From: Rhizobiales bacterium UBA1912
GTDB taxonomy: Bacteria; Pseudomonadota; Alphaproteobacteria; Rhizobiales; Devosiaceae
Reading direction: 5' to 3'
NCBI GenBank assembly: GCA_002337455.1
Contig: DDGC01000002.1
Span: 149,447-213,446, forward strand
Length of the DNA: 64,000 bases
A program made the translations under genes and the position numbers. Shown here piece by piece: positions 1 to 8,205 of the stretch. Under the pieces are notes generated by a model. The model searched no databases, was not told the origin of the DNA, and worked only from the letters and a program-made list of their open reading frames with translations. Position 1 is the first letter of the stretch; each line of letters opens with the position of its first letter.

Positions 1-53
1 AGCAGCAGGAAGCGCACGATCTGGGGCAGTTTGAGGAAAGCCTGCAGGCTCAT
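1..53 (-). CDS. Partial gene, possibly GtrA-family membrane protein
   Basis: Only the first 17 codons and part of an eighteenth lie inside the window (MSLQAFLKLPQIVRFLL). The ATG at 53-51 overlaps the TGA stop of the upstream HAD-UbiA gene as ATGA, so the two are probably translationally coupled. The hydrophobic run starting near residue 13 is compatible with the first helix of GtrA-type four-helix proteins, which often accompany UbiA-type polyprenyl-phosphate phosphoribose synthases. That identity is a guess from context; only the reading frame and the overlap are seen. Confidence 0.5.
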   Translation of the reverse strand, partial: MSLQAFLKLPQIVRFLL

Positions 54-1531
54 ATGCCGATCCAGGCGAGAAAGAACCCGAGCGCCAGGCCGGCAGCGAG
101 CATCAGGCTTTTGGGGTCCTTCATGGCAAAGGCGACGGGATCGTCGTTGAGTTCGCCGCGAAAGCTCAGCATCCAGATGCGGCCGATCCACAGGAAGAGG
201 GCGGCGGGCATGAGCCAGAGCCAGACCGAATCCGAATAGAAATCGGCGGCCAGCGCATCCTGGGTGAGATAGAGCACGAGGATCAACACCGAGCCGATGC
301 CGCTCGACACGCCCATTGCCATGATGAAGGGCGCGTCGGTGGTGAAATATCCACGACCGCTAATGCGGCCCGAACCGCCATTGTCGGTCATGCGCTGTAC
401 CTCTGTGTTGCGCTTGGCAAAGGACAGCGAAGCAAACAGAAACATCGAAAACACCAGCAGCCAGGGCGAGGCCATGACGCCCACGGCGACGATGCCGAGC
501 ACCAGCCGGATGGTGAACAGCACGGCAAGAGTGAAGGCATCGAGGATCGGCTTGCGCTTAATGCCCATTGAATAGGCGACGGTCAGGGCCAGGTAGGCGC
601 CCAAGGTTACAACAACCAAAGGATTGACCAGCGCGCCGAGCGCGAAAGCTGCAATCATTGCGACTGGCATGGCCGCAACGGCGTGGGCTATGGAAATGCG
701 GCCAGCCGCCAGCGGGCGGTTGCGCTTGGACCAGTGGTGGCGGTCGTCTGCGATGTCCCAGAGGTCATTGAGCAAATAGGTCGAGGACGCGAGAATTCCC
801 AGAGCGAGAAAGGCGATACCGGCGCTTGTCCATGCGGCAAGGTCCAGCATGTGCCCGCCCAGCATGAGCGGCACGAAGACCAGCGCATTCTTGGCCCATT
901 GGTGCAGGCGGGCTTCCTTGACCCAATCCTTGAGGCGCGCCGGACGCTTTATGGTGTGCTCGATCGGCGTCAGGCGGGCCGCTGCGCGTCCCACGCTACC
1001 GGCGGTTTCGACCAGAACGGCGCCCTTTGCGTGTTTCCAGACGGCAAGGTCGGTCTTGCTGTCGCCCGCATAAACGAAGCCGTCGGGAAACATTTCGGCC
1101 AGCTTTTCGGCTTTCGTGGCGCCCTTGAGATTGGTGACGCCGTCGGAGGCAATCGTCCTGTCTATGAAGGGAAAGCGGCGAGCTATCCGTATGGCCAGCA
1201 GGCTGTCGGCGGCGGTTGCGAGGACGATTTCGCGGCCCTTGGCCTTTTCCGCTTCCGCATAAGCGACGATTTCGTCGTTGAGGGGAATGTCGTCGACCTC
1301 GAGCGTCACGTGCCGGGCCAGTTGCTGCTTGAGATGGGCTTTGCCCTTGAGCAGCCATGCAACGAGCGAGAACAGGCCGAGCGCGTTCTGCTTGAGATAG
1401 GCGAAAACCGTCTCGTGCAGCAAATCGGTGCGGATCAGGGTGTTGTCGAGGTCGAGAACGAGCGGGACGAGTCCCGATTGGACTTGCCGATCGGCATCGA
1501 TTTGTTTGACCGCAATGGCTGATTTGGGCAT
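50..1531 (-). CDS. HAD phosphatase-UbiA prenyltransferase fusion
   Basis: A 493-residue two-domain membrane protein. Residues about 24-200 form a haloacid dehalogenase domain with the nucleophile motif D27-x-D29-N-T31 and a late GDSKTD acid motif. Residues about 210-493 form a UbiA-type polytopic prenyltransferase with the first Asp-rich motif NDLWDIADD and the second loop motif near YSMGIKRKPILD. Such fusions resemble decaprenyl-phosphate phosphoribose synthases: a sugar phosphate is moved onto a polyprenyl carrier and the HAD domain could remove the 5' phosphate. That substrate is inferred, not shown. The start is an ATG with AGGTG a few bases upstream. The next gene starts inside its stop codon. 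Confidence 0.85.
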   Translation of the reverse strand: MPKSAIAVKQIDADRQVQSGLVPLVLDLDNTLIRTDLLHETVFAYLKQNALGLFSLVAWLLKGKAHLKQQLARHVTLEVDDIPLNDEIVAYAEAEKAKGREIVLATAADSLLAIRIARRFPFIDRTIASDGVTNLKGATKAEKLAEMFPDGFVYAGDSKTDLAVWKHAKGAVLVETAGSVGRAAARLTPIEHTIKRPARLKDWVKEARLHQWAKNALVFVPLMLGGHMLDLAAWTSAGIAFLALGILASSTYLLNDLWDIADDRHHWSKRNRPLAAGRISIAHAVAAMPVAMIAAFALGALVNPLVVVTLGAYLALTVAYSMGIKRKPILDAFTLAVLFTIRLVLGIVAVGVMASPWLLVFSMFLFASLSFAKRNTEVQRMTDNGGSGRISGRGYFTTDAPFIMAMGVSSGIGSVLILVLYLTQDALAADFYSDSVWLWLMPAALFLWIGRIWMLSFRGELNDDPVAFAMKDPKSLMLAAGLALGFFLAWIGI

Positions 1532-1725
1532 CGCACCTGCTCGCTCCGAAATTTCGCCCTTGTTATCGCGGGCGCGGGGCGTGGGTGCAAAGCAAACAGC
1601 AAATAAGCGTTAATCAGGCGCGACATGCATTTGGATCAAATGCGTTGCAAAATTTACGCTTTGTCGATGTGGCTAAATCAAATGCGGGCCGGATCGATAA
1701 AATCGTACCTAAACCTGGATTGGTC

Positions 1726-1747
1726 GCGCGGTCTTTTCTGACCGCGC
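1726..1747 (-). terminator. Hairpin just after phoB
   Basis: GCGCGGTC (1726-1733) pairs perfectly with GACCGCGC (1740-1747) across a 6-base loop, two bases past the phoB stop. On the minus strand it is not followed by a clear U-tract, so it may be a processing or stability hairpin rather than a strong intrinsic terminator. Confidence 0.45.
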
Positions 1748-1749
1748 TC

Positions 1750-2448
1750 CTAGTTTGATACGAACTTTTCGTCGAACGCGTAGCCCGCGCCGCGCACTGT
1801 GCGGATCGGGTCCTTGACGCGGCCTCTGTTGATGGCTTTGCGCAGGCGGCCCACATGCACGTCCACTGTCCGCTCGTCGACATACACATCAGTGCCCCAG
1901 ACGCCATCGAGCAGCTGCTCGCGCGAATAGACGCGGCCGGGATTGCCCATGAGATATTCGAGCAGGCGGTATTCGGTGGGCCCGAGATGGACTTCCTTGC
2001 CCGAACGGCGAACGCGATGGGTGGTGCGGTCGAGCTCGATATCGCCCGCCTTGAGTATGGCGGCGATCAATTGCGGGTTGGACCGGCGCAGAAGGGCGTT
2101 GATGCGCGCCATGAGCTCGGGGAGCGAGAAGGGCTTTACGACGTAATCGTCGGCGCCCGTCGCCAGCCCGCGCACCCGTTCCTCTTCCTCACCGCGCGCG
2201 GTGAGCATGATGATCGGGATACGGGCCGTGTCGGTGCGGGCCCGGATGCGGCGGCAGATTTCGATGCCCGAAGTGCCCGGCAGCATCCAGTCGAGCAGGA
2301 TGATGTCGGGGGTGTTTTCGGCAATGCGCAGCATTGCCTCTTCGGCATCTTCGGCGGTCGCGACGGAAAAATCTTCAGCTTCGAGATTGTATCGCAGCAG
2401 TTCGACGAGATCGGCCTCGTCTTCAACAACAAGAACCTGCGGGATCAT
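1750..2448 (-). CDS. phoB: Phosphate regulon response regulator PhoB
   Basis: A 232-residue OmpR-type response regulator that, when phosphorylated by PhoR, binds Pho boxes and activates phosphate-starvation genes. The receiver domain (1-120) shows the acidic pocket E9-D10, the phospho-acceptor D53 in LLDWMLPG, and the conserved Lys in VVKPF. The C-terminal winged helix (about 135-228) carries the REQLLDGVWG and VDVHVGRLRKAI signatures. I start it at the ATG at 2448 because MIPQVLVVEDE aligns with family starts and an AAGGG motif precedes it inside the end of phoU; a longer frame to 2490 exists but looks spurious. It is the last gene of phoR-pstSCAB-phoU-phoB, 4 bp after phoU. Confidence 0.96.
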   Translation of the reverse strand: MIPQVLVVEDEADLVELLRYNLEAEDFSVATAEDAEEAMLRIAENTPDIILLDWMLPGTSGIEICRRIRARTDTARIPIIMLTARGEEEERVRGLATGADDYVVKPFSLPELMARINALLRRSNPQLIAAILKAGDIELDRTTHRVRRSGKEVHLGPTEYRLLEYLMGNPGRVYSREQLLDGVWGTDVYVDERTVDVHVGRLRKAINRGRVKDPIRTVRGAGYAFDEKFVSN

Positions 2449-2452
2449 ATAG

Positions 2453-3157
2453 TCAGCCCTTGATCTGCTCGCGCTTGAAATCCTCAACATCGGATGTCAG
2501 CGACTGGCCGGTCGCAAGGAAATAGGCTTGCTCGGCAATATTGGTCGAGTGATCGCCCACACGTTCCAGGTTCTTGCCACAGAACAGGAGGTGCGTGCAC
2601 ATGGTGATGTTGCGCGGATCTTCCATCATGTAGGTCAGGAGTTCGCGGAACAGCGACACATAGAGCGCGTCGACATCGGTATCGCGCTCGACGACGTCGA
2701 TGGCGATGTCCTTGTCACGGCCGGCAAAGGCATCAAGGGCCAGTTTGACCTGGCGCTGCACGAGTTCGCCCATATGGCGCAGCCCGTTCTTGAACTGGCT
2801 CGACATGCCGATCCCTTCGAACTGGGTCGAGCGCCGGGCCGTCGATTTGGCCATGTCGCCGATGCGTTCGAGATCGTTGGCGACGTGAATCGAGGCGATG
2901 ACCAGACGCAGATCCTGCGCCATGGGCTGGCGGCGGGCGATGATCGAGACCGCCATCTCATCGATATGGGCCTGCATCGCGTCGACCTTCTTGTCGGCGG
3001 CAACGGTTGCCATGGCGAGATCGGCGTCCGAGCGGATGAGCGCGTCGGTGGCGTTGGAAATCGCCTTTTCCACCAGACCCCCCATCTCGGAAATCGAACG
3101 GGCGAGTTCGATCAGCTCATCTTCATAGGAAGTGACGATATGTTCGCTATTGGGCAT
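2453..3157 (-). CDS. phoU: Phosphate signalling protein PhoU
   Basis: A 234-residue all-helical protein with two repeated PhoU three-helix bundles (roughly 15-105 and 120-215). Conserved metal-binding-type motifs are seen, including DLRLVIASIHVANDLERIGD in the first repeat and NLERVGDHSTNIAE in the second. PhoU links the Pst transporter to PhoR and holds PhoR in its phosphatase state when phosphate is plentiful. It lies 58 bp after pstB and 4 bp before phoB, as in many alphaproteobacteria. Length and motifs are normal. Confidence 0.96.
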   Translation of the reverse strand: MPNSEHIVTSYEDELIELARSISEMGGLVEKAISNATDALIRSDADLAMATVAADKKVDAMQAHIDEMAVSIIARRQPMAQDLRLVIASIHVANDLERIGDMAKSTARRSTQFEGIGMSSQFKNGLRHMGELVQRQVKLALDAFAGRDKDIAIDVVERDTDVDALYVSLFRELLTYMMEDPRNITMCTHLLFCGKNLERVGDHSTNIAEQAYFLATGQSLTSDVEDFKREQIKG

Positions 3158-3215
3158 CGCTCTTTATCCTTCTTGTCGCATTCGCGAACCGCAAAACCTG
3201 ATTTCCTGCGAACGC

Positions 3216-4085
3216 TTAGCCGATACGGCCGGTAATATAATCCTGCGTCCGCTTTTCCCGGGGGTTGGTGAAGATGGCCTCGGTCGGGCCTTCCTCGATC
3301 AGCTTGCCGAGATGGAAAAACGCGGTCTTTTGCGAAACGCGCGCCGCCTGCTGCATGGAGTGGGTGACGATAACGATGGTGTAGTTGGCACGCAATTCGT
3401 CGATCAGCTCTTCGATGATGGCTGTCGCAATCGGATCTAGCGCCGAGCACGGCTCATCCATCAGGATCACTTCAGGTCCGACAGCAATGGCGCGAGCGAT
3501 ACACAGGCGCTGCTGCTGGCCACCCGACAGGCCGGTGCCAGGCTGATGCAGCCGGTCCTTGACCTCCTCGAACAGCCCTGCCTTCTGCAGCGACGTCACG
3601 ACGATTTCTTCGAGTTCGGTCTTGTTGCGAGCCAGGCCGTGAATCCGGGGGCCATAGGCGACGTTCTCGAAGATCGATTTGGGGAAAGGATTGGGCTTTT
3701 GAAACACCATGCCGATCCGGGCGCGCAGCTCGACCACATCGAGGCTGGCGTCGTAAAGATTGTCGCCGTCGAGGGCGACTGTGCCGGTGACCTTGCAGCC
3801 CTCGATGGTGTCATTCATGCGATTGATGCAGCGCAGGAAGGTGGATTTGCCGCAACCCGAGGGGCCGATAAAGGCGCTGACGGCCTTTTCCGGGATGTCG
3901 ATCGAAACGTCGAACAGCGCTTGTTTCTCGCTGTAAAAGACCGAAACGTCCTTCGCCTTGAGGCGGGCGGGATGGCCCGTGTCGTCGGGTGTGCGTACTG
4001 TCTGAAAACCGGTCTCGCCGGCCGTTGTGTTGCCCTGGTTCATCGGAGGCGTTGCACTCCTGTCCATTGTGGTTTCGATTGTCAT
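3216..4085 (-). CDS. pstB: Phosphate ABC transporter ATP-binding protein PstB
   Basis: A 289-residue ATPase of the high-affinity phosphate importer. Walker [11 protein letters not shown]-loop region [11 protein letters not shown], signature [14 protein letters not shown], Walker [14 protein letters not shown] and the switch His in IVTHSMQQA are all intact. The PstB-specific PNPFPKS segment settles the subfamily. The N-terminus is about 30 residues longer than in E. coli PstB; a later Met (M15) could be the true start. The ATG at 4085 overlaps the pstA stop by 4 bp, supporting translational coupling. Confidence 0.96.
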   Translation of the reverse strand: MTIETTMDRSATPPMNQGNTTAGETGFQTVRTPDDTGHPARLKAKDVSVFYSEKQALFDVSIDIPEKAVSAFIGPSGCGKSTFLRCINRMNDTIEGCKVTGTVALDGDNLYDASLDVVELRARIGMVFQKPNPFPKSIFENVAYGPRIHGLARNKTELEEIVVTSLQKAGLFEEVKDRLHQPGTGLSGGQQQRLCIARAIAVGPEVILMDEPCSALDPIATAIIEELIDELRANYTIVIVTHSMQQAARVSQKTAFFHLGKLIEEGPTEAIFTNPREKRTQDYITGRIG

Positions 4086-5443
4086 TTGCGGCGCTCCAAT
4101 CGTGTGCGCAGGAAGATGGCGATGGCGTTCAGCAGGATCATCATGCCCAGAAGGACCATAATGGCAGCCGAGGTTCGCGCTTCAAAGAAGTTCCGGTTTT
4201 CATTGCCCTGCCAGAGGTAGATCTGCACCGGCAGCGCCGTAGCCGAATCCAGCGGATTGGCGGGAATGTTGGCGATGAAGGCGCTCATACCGATCAGCAG
4301 CAGCGGCGCCGTCTCGCCAAGGGCCTGGGCGACGCCGATGATGGTGGCCGTCAGGATGCCGGGAAAGGTCAACGGCAGAACATGGTGGAAGACGGTCTGG
4401 TTGCGCGAAGCGCCAAGACCGAGGGCCGCCTGACGCAGCGAGGGGGGCACTGCGCGCAATGACGAGCGTGTGGCGATGATGATCGTCGGCAGCGTCATCA
4501 GCGTCAGCACAAGGCCACCGACAAGCGGCGCCGAGCGCGGCAGGCCGAGATAGTTGATGAACACCGCAGCACCGAGCAGGCCGAAGACGATGGAAGGCAC
4601 GGCAGCCAGATTGTTGATGTTAACCTCGATGAGATCGGTAAGGCGGTTCTTGGGCGCGAACTCCTCAAGATAGACCGCGCTGGCGACACCGATGGGAACG
4701 GCCAGCACGATCACCACCATCATCATGTAGAGCGAGCCCATGAAGGCGCCGGCCAGACCAGCCGAGGCCGGTGCGGAGCGGCTATCGACATTTGTGAAGA
4801 TGTGCCAGGCGAAATCGAAGCTGATGGTGCCTTCTTCCCGGAGCTGATCGGCAAGCTGGCGGGTCTCGGGCGAGAGCTGCTGGCGTTCGTCGGCCAGCGA
4901 GCGGTCAATGGTGCCCTTGAGCCAGTTGTCGGTATTGGCCGAAGCGAGCAACGACACATCCATCGTCTGCCCGAGTACGTCCGGGTTGGCAAAATAGCGG
5001 TCGCGGAGCTGGAAACGGGCCGCCGAGGTGACGAGCGCGAGAATATCGCGCGATTCAATCTCGAACTCGGGGGCGGCCGTGCGAACCGCCGTTTCGACGA
5101 TGGCGTTCCAGTTTGAAAGGGTAACGTCGCGCTGCCACTGGATCATTGCCTGCTGATAATCGGCCTCGGACGGGCTGTCGGCGCGCTGCGGCTGCGGGCC
5201 ACCTTCGATCAGCTCGGGATCGAAATAGACTTCGACATGAAGCGTGGACTGCCAGAAGGACGGCAGGCCCTTGGATATGATCATCCCGAACAGGATGGCG
5301 ACGAAGCCCAATGCGGCGGCAATCGATAAAATGCCTGCCCAGCGGAACATGGTCTCGCTGCGATGGCGCCCCGCAAGGCTCTTGTGAACGCGCTCGCGGT
5401 TGGAGTTGCCGGGTTGGGAACTGGAGAGCAATGTGTCGGTCAT
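4082..5443 (-). CDS. pstA: Phosphate ABC transporter permease PstA (DUF3333 type)
   Basis: A 453-residue inner-membrane permease, clearly longer than the roughly 290-residue E. coli protein. After an N-terminal helix near residues 33-57 comes a periplasmic insert of about 160 residues, the DUF3333 extension found in alphaproteobacterial PstA. The C-terminal half (about 225-450) holds the MetI-like transmembrane domain with an EAA-type loop around [12 protein letters not shown]. It overlaps pstB by 4 bp and begins 2 bp after the pstC stop. Confidence 0.95.
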   Translation of the reverse strand: MTDTLLSSSQPGNSNRERVHKSLAGRHRSETMFRWAGILSIAAALGFVAILFGMIISKGLPSFWQSTLHVEVYFDPELIEGGPQPQRADSPSEADYQQAMIQWQRDVTLSNWNAIVETAVRTAAPEFEIESRDILALVTSAARFQLRDRYFANPDVLGQTMDVSLLASANTDNWLKGTIDRSLADERQQLSPETRQLADQLREEGTISFDFAWHIFTNVDSRSAPASAGLAGAFMGSLYMMMVVIVLAVPIGVASAVYLEEFAPKNRLTDLIEVNINNLAAVPSIVFGLLGAAVFINYLGLPRSAPLVGGLVLTLMTLPTIIIATRSSLRAVPPSLRQAALGLGASRNQTVFHHVLPLTFPGILTATIIGVAQALGETAPLLLIGMSAFIANIPANPLDSATALPVQIYLWQGNENRNFFEARTSAAIMVLLGMMILLNAIAIFLRTRLERRK

Positions 5444-5445
5444 GG

Positions 5446-6822
5446 CTATTCGTATTGCTCCCTGAACTTGCGAACGATGTAGAGTGCCAGGACGTTAAGC
5501 AGCAGGGTCATGACGAACAGCGTCAGGCCAAGCGCGAAAGCCACAAGGGATTGAGGGCTGGTGAAGTCGGCGTCACCGGTCAACTGGTTGACGATGCTCA
5601 CGGTCACCGTCGATGTGGGCTCGGCGGGATTGAAGCGCAGGACCGGACTGTTGCCGGCGGCCAGCACCACGATCATGGTCTCGCCAATGGCCCGGCTGAC
5701 CGCGAGCAGGATCGCGCCGACGACACCAGGCAGTGCAGCCGGCAGCAGAACCTTGCGGATGGTTTCGGACTGCGTGGCGCCAAGGCCCAGCGAGCCGTCA
5801 CGCATCGTGCGCGGCACCTGGGCGATGATGTCGTCGCTAAGCGAGGAAATGAAGGGGATAATCATGATCCCCATGACCACGCCGGCTGTCAAAGCGCTCG
5901 TCGCGTTGATGTCCAGTCCCACGGCGTCGCCGGCGGCGGCGAAGAATGGACCGACCGTGACCAGAGCGAAGAAGCCGTAAACGATGGTGGGGATACCGGC
6001 CAGCACTTCGATGATCGGCTTGACCACGTTGCGCACGTTCTGGTGCGCGTACTGGGAGAGATAGATTGCCGACATGAGGCCAATCGGCACGGCAACCAGC
6101 ATGGCGATAAGGCTGATCATGACCGTGCCCCAGAGCAGCGGCAACAGACCGTATTCGCCTGCCGAACCCGTCCCCGCACTCTGGAACCGCGGGTTCCAGG
6201 TGGTTCCGAAGAAGAAGTCGAGCGGGCTTATGAAGGAGAAAAACCGGAGGGCATCGGCCAAGAGCGACAGCACGATGCCGATCGTTGTCAGGATGGCGAC
6301 GGTGGAGCAGGCGATCAGCGCGATGCGGACGGCGATCTCGACTTCGGTGCGGGCCCGCAGTCTCAGGCCGATGCGCCGTTGCGCCAGAAACAGGCCACCG
6401 GCGCCCAGCGCGGCGGCTGCACCGATCACGGCAAGAAACGAAACGAGCTGGAATGTCTCAAAGGACCGCGCTGCCGCCATTTCCTCGGGGGCTGGCTCAC
6501 CGACCACGCCAAATCCGTTGGCAAGGGCCTGGACCCGGCTGATGACGGCCTGCAACTGAACCTGGGTAAGCTGGGCCGTTTCCGGCGGAAGCTGCGCAAG
6601 AATGAAGCTGCGCGCTACAGAACTGCTGAACATCGCCCACAGGCCGAGCACGATGATGGCCGGCAGCAGGGCGAAAAGGGCGACGAGTACGCCGTGGTAG
6701 ATGGGGCGCGAATGCAGACGCTCGGTGCCGCCATGGGCAAGCCTGCGGCTGCGCGACCAGCCAATCTGATAGGAAAGCGTGAGAAGAACCAAGAGAAGTG
6801 CTGCGATAACGAAAGCGTTCAC
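5446..6822 (-). CDS. pstC: Phosphate ABC transporter permease PstC
   Basis: A 458-residue inner-membrane permease that pairs with PstA to form the phosphate channel. A helix at the N-terminus, a periplasmic stretch with a further helix, and a MetI-like domain of about six helices (from about residue 210) are visible, with the cytoplasmic EAA-type loop near RDGSLGLGATQSET. It is longer than enterobacterial PstC, as is usual in this order. Between it and pstS lies a strong hairpin, so read-through from pstS may be partial. Confidence 0.95.
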   Translation of the reverse strand: MNAFVIAALLLVLLTLSYQIGWSRSRRLAHGGTERLHSRPIYHGVLVALFALLPAIIVLGLWAMFSSSVARSFILAQLPPETAQLTQVQLQAVISRVQALANGFGVVGEPAPEEMAAARSFETFQLVSFLAVIGAAAALGAGGLFLAQRRIGLRLRARTEVEIAVRIALIACSTVAILTTIGIVLSLLADALRFFSFISPLDFFFGTTWNPRFQSAGTGSAGEYGLLPLLWGTVMISLIAMLVAVPIGLMSAIYLSQYAHQNVRNVVKPIIEVLAGIPTIVYGFFALVTVGPFFAAAGDAVGLDINATSALTAGVVMGIMIIPFISSLSDDIIAQVPRTMRDGSLGLGATQSETIRKVLLPAALPGVVGAILLAVSRAIGETMIVVLAAGNSPVLRFNPAEPTSTVTVSIVNQLTGDADFTSPQSLVAFALGLTLFVMTLLLNVLALYIVRKFREQYE

Positions 6823-6885
6823 GGCGAACTGGTCCTTCCAAGTGGGCCGGAGCGTTGGACCCGGCGCGGACTATAATTCAAGTAT

Positions 6886-6914
6886 GGAGGATCCCGGCGT
6901 GGCCGGGACCCTCC
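6886..6914 (-). promoter_or_regulatory. Intercistronic hairpin between pstS and pstC
   Basis: Two 13-base arms (6886-6898 and 6902-6914) pair with a single G-U wobble around a 3-base loop. It follows the pstS stop by 17 bp on the coding strand and has no U-tract. Such a structure is expected to stabilise the pstS portion of the transcript or reduce read-through, giving more binding protein than permease. Confidence 0.7.
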
Positions 6915-6931
6915 GATCTTGCAAGTGCGGC

Positions 6932-7963
6932 TTACTGAGCCTGGTACTGTTCGGCACCGTTGAAGGCGTCGAGCTGAGCAGCGAGGAAGTCGCTGGAAGC
7001 AGGAACCAGACCAGCAGCTTCAAGCGTGCCACCGGCACCGGCCATCTGGTCGGACAGGAAGAAGGCAACGTAGTCTTCAATGCCCGGGATCACGCCGATG
7101 TGGGCACCCTTGACATAGAACTGCAGCGGGCGGGAAACCGGATAGTCGCCCGAAGCGATGGTGTCGAGCGAAGGCTCAACGCCGGAAACGGTTGCAACCT
7201 TGAGGGTGTCGCGGTTCTGGTCGTAGAAGGACAGACCAAACACACCGACGGCCGACGGGTTCGACTGCAGACGGGCCAGGGTTTCGGTGTAATCGCCAGC
7301 GATCTCGACGACAACGTCCTGACGCGGGGTCAGGCAAGCGGCTTCCATGGCGTCTTCTTCCATTTCCGGAAGACCGGCTTCTTCACAGCCAGCTTCAAGA
7401 ACGCGGACGTCGAAAACTTCGCGGGTGCCGTGGTTGGTGCCCGGAATAGCAATGAAGATTTCCTGGTCAGGAAGCGAAGCGTCGATTTCGGACCAGTTGC
7501 TGTAGGGGTTGTCGACCATTTCGCCATCGACCGGAACCTGAGCGGCAATGGCCTGGTAAAGATGGACGGGCTCGAGAGCGAAGTCGCCCTGATCGATGCC
7601 AGTGGCAAACACGATGCCGTCATAACCGAAGACGACTTCACGAACGTCTTCAACGCCGTTGGCCTGGCAGCTTTCCAGCTCGCTGGCGCTCATCTTGCTC
7701 GAGGAGTTGGCGATGTCGAGGGTCGCTTCACCGACGCCTTCGCAAAGCTGACGCTTGCCACCACCCGAGCCGCCGCCGGCGACGTTGGGTGTGTTGTAAT
7801 CGGGGAATGCGTTACCGAACTCTTCGGCAACGATCGATGCGAACGGCAGAACCGTGGATGAGCCAGCGATCTGGATGGTGTCGCGGCTCTGAGCCTGGGC
7901 AGCGGTTGCGCCAAAAGCTGCAACCACCGCAAGAGCGGCGCTGGCGTAAAGTGCGGTTTTCAT
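6932..7963 (-). CDS. pstS: Phosphate ABC transporter substrate-binding protein PstS
   Basis: A 343-residue periplasmic phosphate-binding protein. The first 24 residues are a typical Sec signal peptide ending in TAAQA, with mature protein from QSRDT. The phosphate-binding segment IAGSSTVLPF, the GGGSGGGKR loop and a PGTNHGTRE region follow the PstS family of bacteria that release soluble rather than lipid-anchored protein. It heads the pst genes and is preceded by a Pho box at 8104-8122. Confidence 0.96.
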   Translation of the reverse strand: MKTALYASAALAVVAAFGATAAQAQSRDTIQIAGSSTVLPFASIVAEEFGNAFPDYNTPNVAGGGSGGGKRQLCEGVGEATLDIANSSSKMSASELESCQANGVEDVREVVFGYDGIVFATGIDQGDFALEPVHLYQAIAAQVPVDGEMVDNPYSNWSEIDASLPDQEIFIAIPGTNHGTREVFDVRVLEAGCEEAGLPEMEEDAMEAACLTPRQDVVVEIAGDYTETLARLQSNPSAVGVFGLSFYDQNRDTLKVATVSGVEPSLDTIASGDYPVSRPLQFYVKGAHIGVIPGIEDYVAFFLSDQMAGAGGTLEAAGLVPASSDFLAAQLDAFNGAEQYQAQ

Positions 7964-8103
7964 GATTCTGATCTTCCTTCGTGTGTCAGAAGCGTCCGGG
8001 CGTTTTGCCCTTGAGGTTTCATGAAGCCGGACATTTGTCTTTGCGGCCTCATCTCGAAAACGGGGCCAAACTAGGACCGGCAGCTAAAGGTTCTATGTCG
8101 TTT

Positions 8104-8122
8104 TCATGACACTTGGATGACA
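8104..8122 (-). promoter_or_regulatory. Pho box upstream of pstS
   Basis: On the minus strand two TGTCAT hexamers (8122-8117 and 8111-8106) stand exactly 11 bp apart, the second followed by an A-run. This is the direct-repeat layout of the PhoB consensus. It lies about 140 bp before the pstS ATG, in the 242-bp gap between phoR and pstS. Confidence 0.85.
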
Positions 8123-8205
8123 TTGCAAGCCATTGGCATCAAAAGCAAAAATGCACCGCGCCCTGTGGGAAACGGTGCATTGGCTACATTTGTGACGAGG
8201 CCCGT

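Noticed and set aside
1726..1747. Strong intrinsic terminator after phoB
   Set aside because: The hairpin is real but lacks a U-tract on the minus strand, so it is listed only with low confidence.
5311..6876. 521-residue open frame antisense to pstC
   Set aside because: Shadow of a GC-rich real gene: no ribosome-binding site and Arg/Gly/Gln-rich low-complexity translation, while the minus strand encodes a clear PstC.
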